A stretch of DNA of 16,954 bases from Candidatus Methanoperedens sp. (GTDB lineage: Archaea; Halobacteriota; Methanosarcinia; Methanosarcinales; Methanoperedenaceae): contig JAPMTY010000109.1 in NCBI GenBank assembly GCA_026552835.1, positions 1 to 16,954 on the forward strand, written 5' to 3'. Position 1 is the first letter of the stretch. Each line of letters opens with the position of its first letter. The notes beneath the pieces are model-generated. The model did not search any database and was not told the origin of the DNA. It saw nothing but the letters and a program-made list of their open reading frames with translations. Shown one piece after another: positions 14,254 to 16,954 of this stretch. The position numbers were made by a program, and so were the translations under genes.

Positions 14254-15729
14254 GTGGTATCAAGGAACAAAATTGTAACAACCGTTATATTATTGCTTTT
14301 ATTATCGGTTCTTTTCAGCGGATGTACCGGGGAAAAGAATAGCGCTCCGGCGCAGGAATCAATTAACATAACGGTGGATGTCTCATCTCCAAACTTAACC
14401 CAATCCTCAAAAGAAGAGAATATACCTGAAATCAGCATAGGTTCCTTCTCAAGCATATACGGGCATCGTAATCTGGAGAATAAAGGACAGGTTTTATTTA
14501 GCTGGGAAAATGTTCCGGGAAACGAAAGTAATAAACTGCTAAGTTTCCTTAAGAATGATCTAGGCATTGATTGGGTCTGGAGACCAAACTTAAATCACCA
14601 GAATGAAAATCCGAACATCACCAAGGATGAGGAGAATAAAACAATCCATGTTTTTACTGATGAAAAATCGATCGATATAACGCTATTCGATGAGAGTGCA
14701 TCCATGAATTCCAGTAAGGATGGAGGCTATCTTTGGCAGGTAAAAGAGGAAAATGGCACTCACAACTTCCTTGAAAATAAAGGCCAGATTTCATATAATA
14801 TTTCCCGGGTATATTATGCAGTATATAATCTTTCAATAAAGAATAATGGTTTAACTACCATTGATTTCAAGCTGAAAGACCTGCGCCTGCATGACGGCGG
14901 CAGGATTTTCAATGCCACTCTAGAACCTTATTGGCTAGGCGGTTTAGGTCTATCAGAGGTATTGCAAGACCTCGAAAAACAGAACAAAATACATGATACA
15001 ACCCTGTTTCCGGGTCAAAGCTTAACCGGAACAGTGGTTTTTCGTGTCAATTCCCTCTATAATAAATCATTTTTGCTGATGTACAATACAACACCCATAA
15101 CCTCGTCGTCTTTTGAGAAAAGCATCGAAGCCCTCAGGACGGCAGAACATTTCAATTACTCAACAGCACTGAACATTCCTCCATACAGCAATTTTAGCGA
15201 GTTGCATGGAACGACGGGCTCCTATGAACCAAAATTTGATGACTTAGGGCAGACCTGGGCGAACTGGGTAAACAGAAGTATTTTCGAAACCTATCAGAAA
15301 TCCGATGTGGAGCGAATGCGAAAGTCGCCGCCCGATGATATACCGACGACAGAGATAGTCTATGCATTAAGGGTCTTTCCAGAAAAAAATATATCGATGT
15401 TTCCCAAATCGACAGAACTCTATCCAGAGTTTTATTCCTCTAATATTCTCATAATCGATGAAACAGGAGAGGAAATGATCAATACATCCAGGGGAATTGC
15501 AGGAGTGGCGGTTCTTTCCAACCGGACTTATACATTATTCAAATCCGGAGAGAAAACAATGATGCCCAGGATGAATTTTTCCAGTGCCTCGGTCGTACAG
15601 ATTTCATTTGATGGAACTTACGGAGGGCCTATGGCGACACGTTTTAGTTATAGTAACCAGAATGTCATATTAGATGATAAATTAAATATAATTGTAGTAA
15701 GTTATAATCCCGAGCAATTTGTGAGCTGA
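14254..15729 (+). CDS. Exported lipoprotein, unknown function
   Basis: The protein has 491 aa from a GTG start, preceded by GAGGGGAT (14239-14246). An ATG at 14252 is in another frame and stops at once. A basic N-terminus and hydrophobic stretch (VILLLLLSVL) run into a lipobox FSGC with Cys24 as the probable lipidated residue; a Ser/Asn-rich linker follows. The rest is predicted as extracytoplasmic beta-rich sequence with many N-x-S/T sequons, as in archaeal glycosylated surface proteins. A central stretch (YYAVYNLSIKNNGLTTIDFK, then an FPGQSLTGTVVF block) resembles the immunoglobulin-like DUF4352 pattern of exported proteins, tentatively. There is no C-terminal membrane segment. It is followed after 35 bases by another exported protein, so a surface operon is likely. 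Confidence 0.75.
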   Translation: MVSRNKIVTTVILLLLLSVLFSGCTGEKNSAPAQESINITVDVSSPNLTQSSKEENIPEISIGSFSSIYGHRNLENKGQVLFSWENVPGNESNKLLSFLKNDLGIDWVWRPNLNHQNENPNITKDEENKTIHVFTDEKSIDITLFDESASMNSSKDGGYLWQVKEENGTHNFLENKGQISYNISRVYYAVYNLSIKNNGLTTIDFKLKDLRLHDGGRIFNATLEPYWLGGLGLSEVLQDLEKQNKIHDTTLFPGQSLTGTVVFRVNSLYNKSFLLMYNTTPITSSSFEKSIEALRTAEHFNYSTALNIPPYSNFSELHGTTGSYEPKFDDLGQTWANWVNRSIFETYQKSDVERMRKSPPDDIPTTEIVYALRVFPEKNISMFPKSTELYPEFYSSNILIIDETGEEMINTSRGIAGVAVLSNRTYTLFKSGEKTMMPRMNFSSASVVQISFDGTYGGPMATRFSYSNQNVILDDKLNIIVVSYNPEQFVS

Positions 15730-15764
15730 GGGCAAAGAGGAGCCGAGTAAAGGAGATAGAAAAC

Positions 15765-16415
15765 ATGCGTTCAAGATTGATATTTGCAATTGTGTTTACT
15801 TCAGGAATACTGGCTCTCCTTGCAGGCAACGCAGGCGCGAGTCCGCCTCCGGCAATCCTTAGTATAGACGGGAATGAACAGACCGCTGTAATCGGAACCA
15901 ATTGCTGGAAGGTAGGAAACGAGACATTTCCATTATGTTCAGATTATGCAGGGATAATAACACCGGCGGAGCCTTTGCTTACCAGGTCACCGTTTACAGC
16001 ACATTTACGTATGCCCCTTCCGGAACCCCCTGAAGAGTTAGGATTTAGTGTCACCCGGGTCACGGACTATGATGAAATTAATAAAGCTGCAAATGGTGTG
16101 CGAGTCTGGAGTTTAAATTATGAAAATGCGACTAATAGGTACAAGCGGCCTTTAGAGCGCGAGCCGGATATATATCTCTCACTTAAACCCGGACTTTACG
16201 TTTTGCGTGTGGATGCCAATTGGAAAGATAATGGTTCTGTATCCTACGGTTTCCTGGTAAAGGTATATGAACCGGAAGCCAAAATTACCAATAATGTTAG
16301 CTCAGTCGAAAAGACTGCCAATGTTAGCTCCGTAGAAAAGACGACCGGATTTGAGGTTTTTCTGGCAATAACGGCAGTTTTATTAGTAATTACAATAAGG
16401 CGAAACAGGGGATAG
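15765..16415 (+). CDS. Exported protein with PGF-CTERM-like C-terminal anchor
   Basis: The protein has 216 aa. Start ATG with AAGGAGAT eight bases upstream. The signal peptide ends near GNAGA-SPPP (residues 21-29). The C-terminus (194-216) is TGFEVFLAITAVLLVITIRR plus NRG: a Gly-Phe-Glu motif, a single hydrophobic segment and an arginine cluster, the three-part layout of PGF-CTERM sorting signals processed by archaeosortase A in Methanosarcinales and haloarchaea. Thr stands where Pro is usual. Just before it are two NVSSVEKT repeats with N-glycosylation sequons, like the Thr/Ser-rich stalks in front of such tails. The mature domain (27-175) is not recognised. It is flanked by lipoprotein and S-layer genes on the same strand. 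Confidence 0.75.
   Translation: MRSRLIFAIVFTSGILALLAGNAGASPPPAILSIDGNEQTAVIGTNCWKVGNETFPLCSDYAGIITPAEPLLTRSPFTAHLRMPLPEPPEELGFSVTRVTDYDEINKAANGVRVWSLNYENATNRYKRPLEREPDIYLSLKPGLYVLRVDANWKDNGSVSYGFLVKVYEPEAKITNNVSSVEKTANVSSVEKTTGFEVFLAITAVLLVITIRRNRG
16293..16346 (+). repeat. Tandem 27-base repeat encoding NVSSVEKT
   Basis: Two in-frame units of nine codons (16293-16319 and 16320-16346), each beginning AATGTTAGCTC and encoding NVSSVEKT plus one residue. Each carries an N-glycosylation sequon. This is a short stalk duplication just before the membrane anchor. Confidence 0.8.
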
Positions 16416-16473
16416 AAAAGTATCTTGAAAAATAAGAAAGGAAAATTCAAAAGTAAAATCAGGAGTGAGATGA

Positions 16474-16954
16474 ATGGATAAAGGATCAGGATTTGCATTG
16501 GCACCGATATTTGTAATAATGTTTCTGTCATGCGCCGCCCAGGCAGCCGCACCCATCAGCCCGCCTGAATCCCGCTTTGTATGGGAGCCCGGGGAAAACC
16601 TGACATTCACATGGACTAACGAGAATTTTGACGGGTTCTATTACGATGCGCAAACAAGAACAGGCAACGAATCCCTTACTATAACGCTTGATAATATAAA
16701 AGACAGGACGATACACATAAAGGACAGGTCTGTACCAGACGGCGGTTTAGTTTATTCTACAACTGTTAAAACAACCACTGCCAGATACAAGCCATTCGGG
16801 GAATATGCCGTTATCTGGTTCATGGGAGGAAAATACCTTACAGGATTTCCTGAGGGCAAGAGCAATATTTCTGCCTGGAGCGGGATAAACCTCAATCGGC
16901 TGCAATACATATTGATCGATGACGACACCAGTTATGTATTGATCGAAGGAAGCA
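16474..16954 (+). CDS. S-layer family protein, 3'-truncated by window edge
   Basis: 160 residues are visible and the frame is open at the window end. The ATG at 16474 has a GGAGTGA site at 16462-16468. A signal peptide (FALAPIFVIMFLSCAAQAAA) is followed by a region that matches the Methanosarcinales S-layer duplication domain (PF07752): FTWTNENFDGFYYDAQTRTG, then NESLTITL, RTIHIKDRS, VYSTTVKTT, FGEYAVIWFMGGKYLTGF. In that family the order is 'F.G.YYD.....G.E.L', a 'Y.T......F.....G.Y.V.GF.G..Y.AG' strand pair, and further repeats. These proteins form the cell envelope lattice or associated surface structures. Whether this one is the main S-layer or an accessory protein cannot be told from the part seen. 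Confidence 0.82.
   Translation, partial: MDKGSGFALAPIFVIMFLSCAAQAAAPISPPESRFVWEPGENLTFTWTNENFDGFYYDAQTRTGNESLTITLDNIKDRTIHIKDRSVPDGGLVYSTTVKTTTARYKPFGEYAVIWFMGGKYLTGFPEGKSNISAWSGINLNRLQYILIDDDTSYVLIEGS

Overview
The window looks like part of a methanogen-lineage archaeal chromosome, most likely from the Methanosarcinales and plausibly a 'Candidatus Methanoperedens' (ANME-2d) relative. The evidence is a set of archaeal housekeeping genes (ribosomal protein L40e, geranylgeranylglyceryl phosphate synthase, archaeal-type prolyl-tRNA synthetase, ScpA/ScpB), archaeal TATA boxes with GGAGGTGA-type ribosome binding sites, a DUF2111 protein, a Methanosarcinales-type S-layer protein and a PGF-CTERM-like surface protein. 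The species-level guess is inference; no search was possible.

Layout. Bases 1-1743 hold the end of scpA and all of scpB, overlapping by 4 bases (chromosome condensation). A convergent gene for a Yip1-type membrane protein follows (minus strand to 2366), then a divergent promoter. Next comes a plus-strand run of an AMMECR1 protein, a DUF2111 protein, L40e (49 aa) and the archaeal lipid synthase GGGPS. Two minus-strand genes follow: an atypical SDR / NAD(P)-binding protein and a YkgJ-like cysteine-cluster protein. At 5880-5950 there is a clear fluoride riboswitch directly upstream of a CPA2-type cation:proton antiporter (5973-7121). This unit is bracketed by two palindromic repeat elements.

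Bases 7122-12592 look accessory. They contain a hairpin-rich intergenic stretch, a PIN-domain gene overlapping a small partner gene (probable toxin-antitoxin pair), and a DUF433/DUF5615 toxin-antitoxin pair on the minus strand that is flanked by two ~126-132 bp direct repeats. The stretch ends with a large (1096 aa) protein with about seven 48-residue TPR units and a C-terminal nitrilase-like domain that retains a plausible Glu-Lys-Cys triad. This last gene, next to two toxin-antitoxin modules, is the best candidate here for an undescribed (possibly defence-related) system, but that role is inference.

From 12774 the chromosome returns to core content with proS. Three plus-strand genes for exported proteins follow: a lipoprotein, a signal-peptide protein with a PGF-CTERM-like tail, and the start of an S-layer protein cut by the window edge. 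They look like a cell-surface gene cluster.
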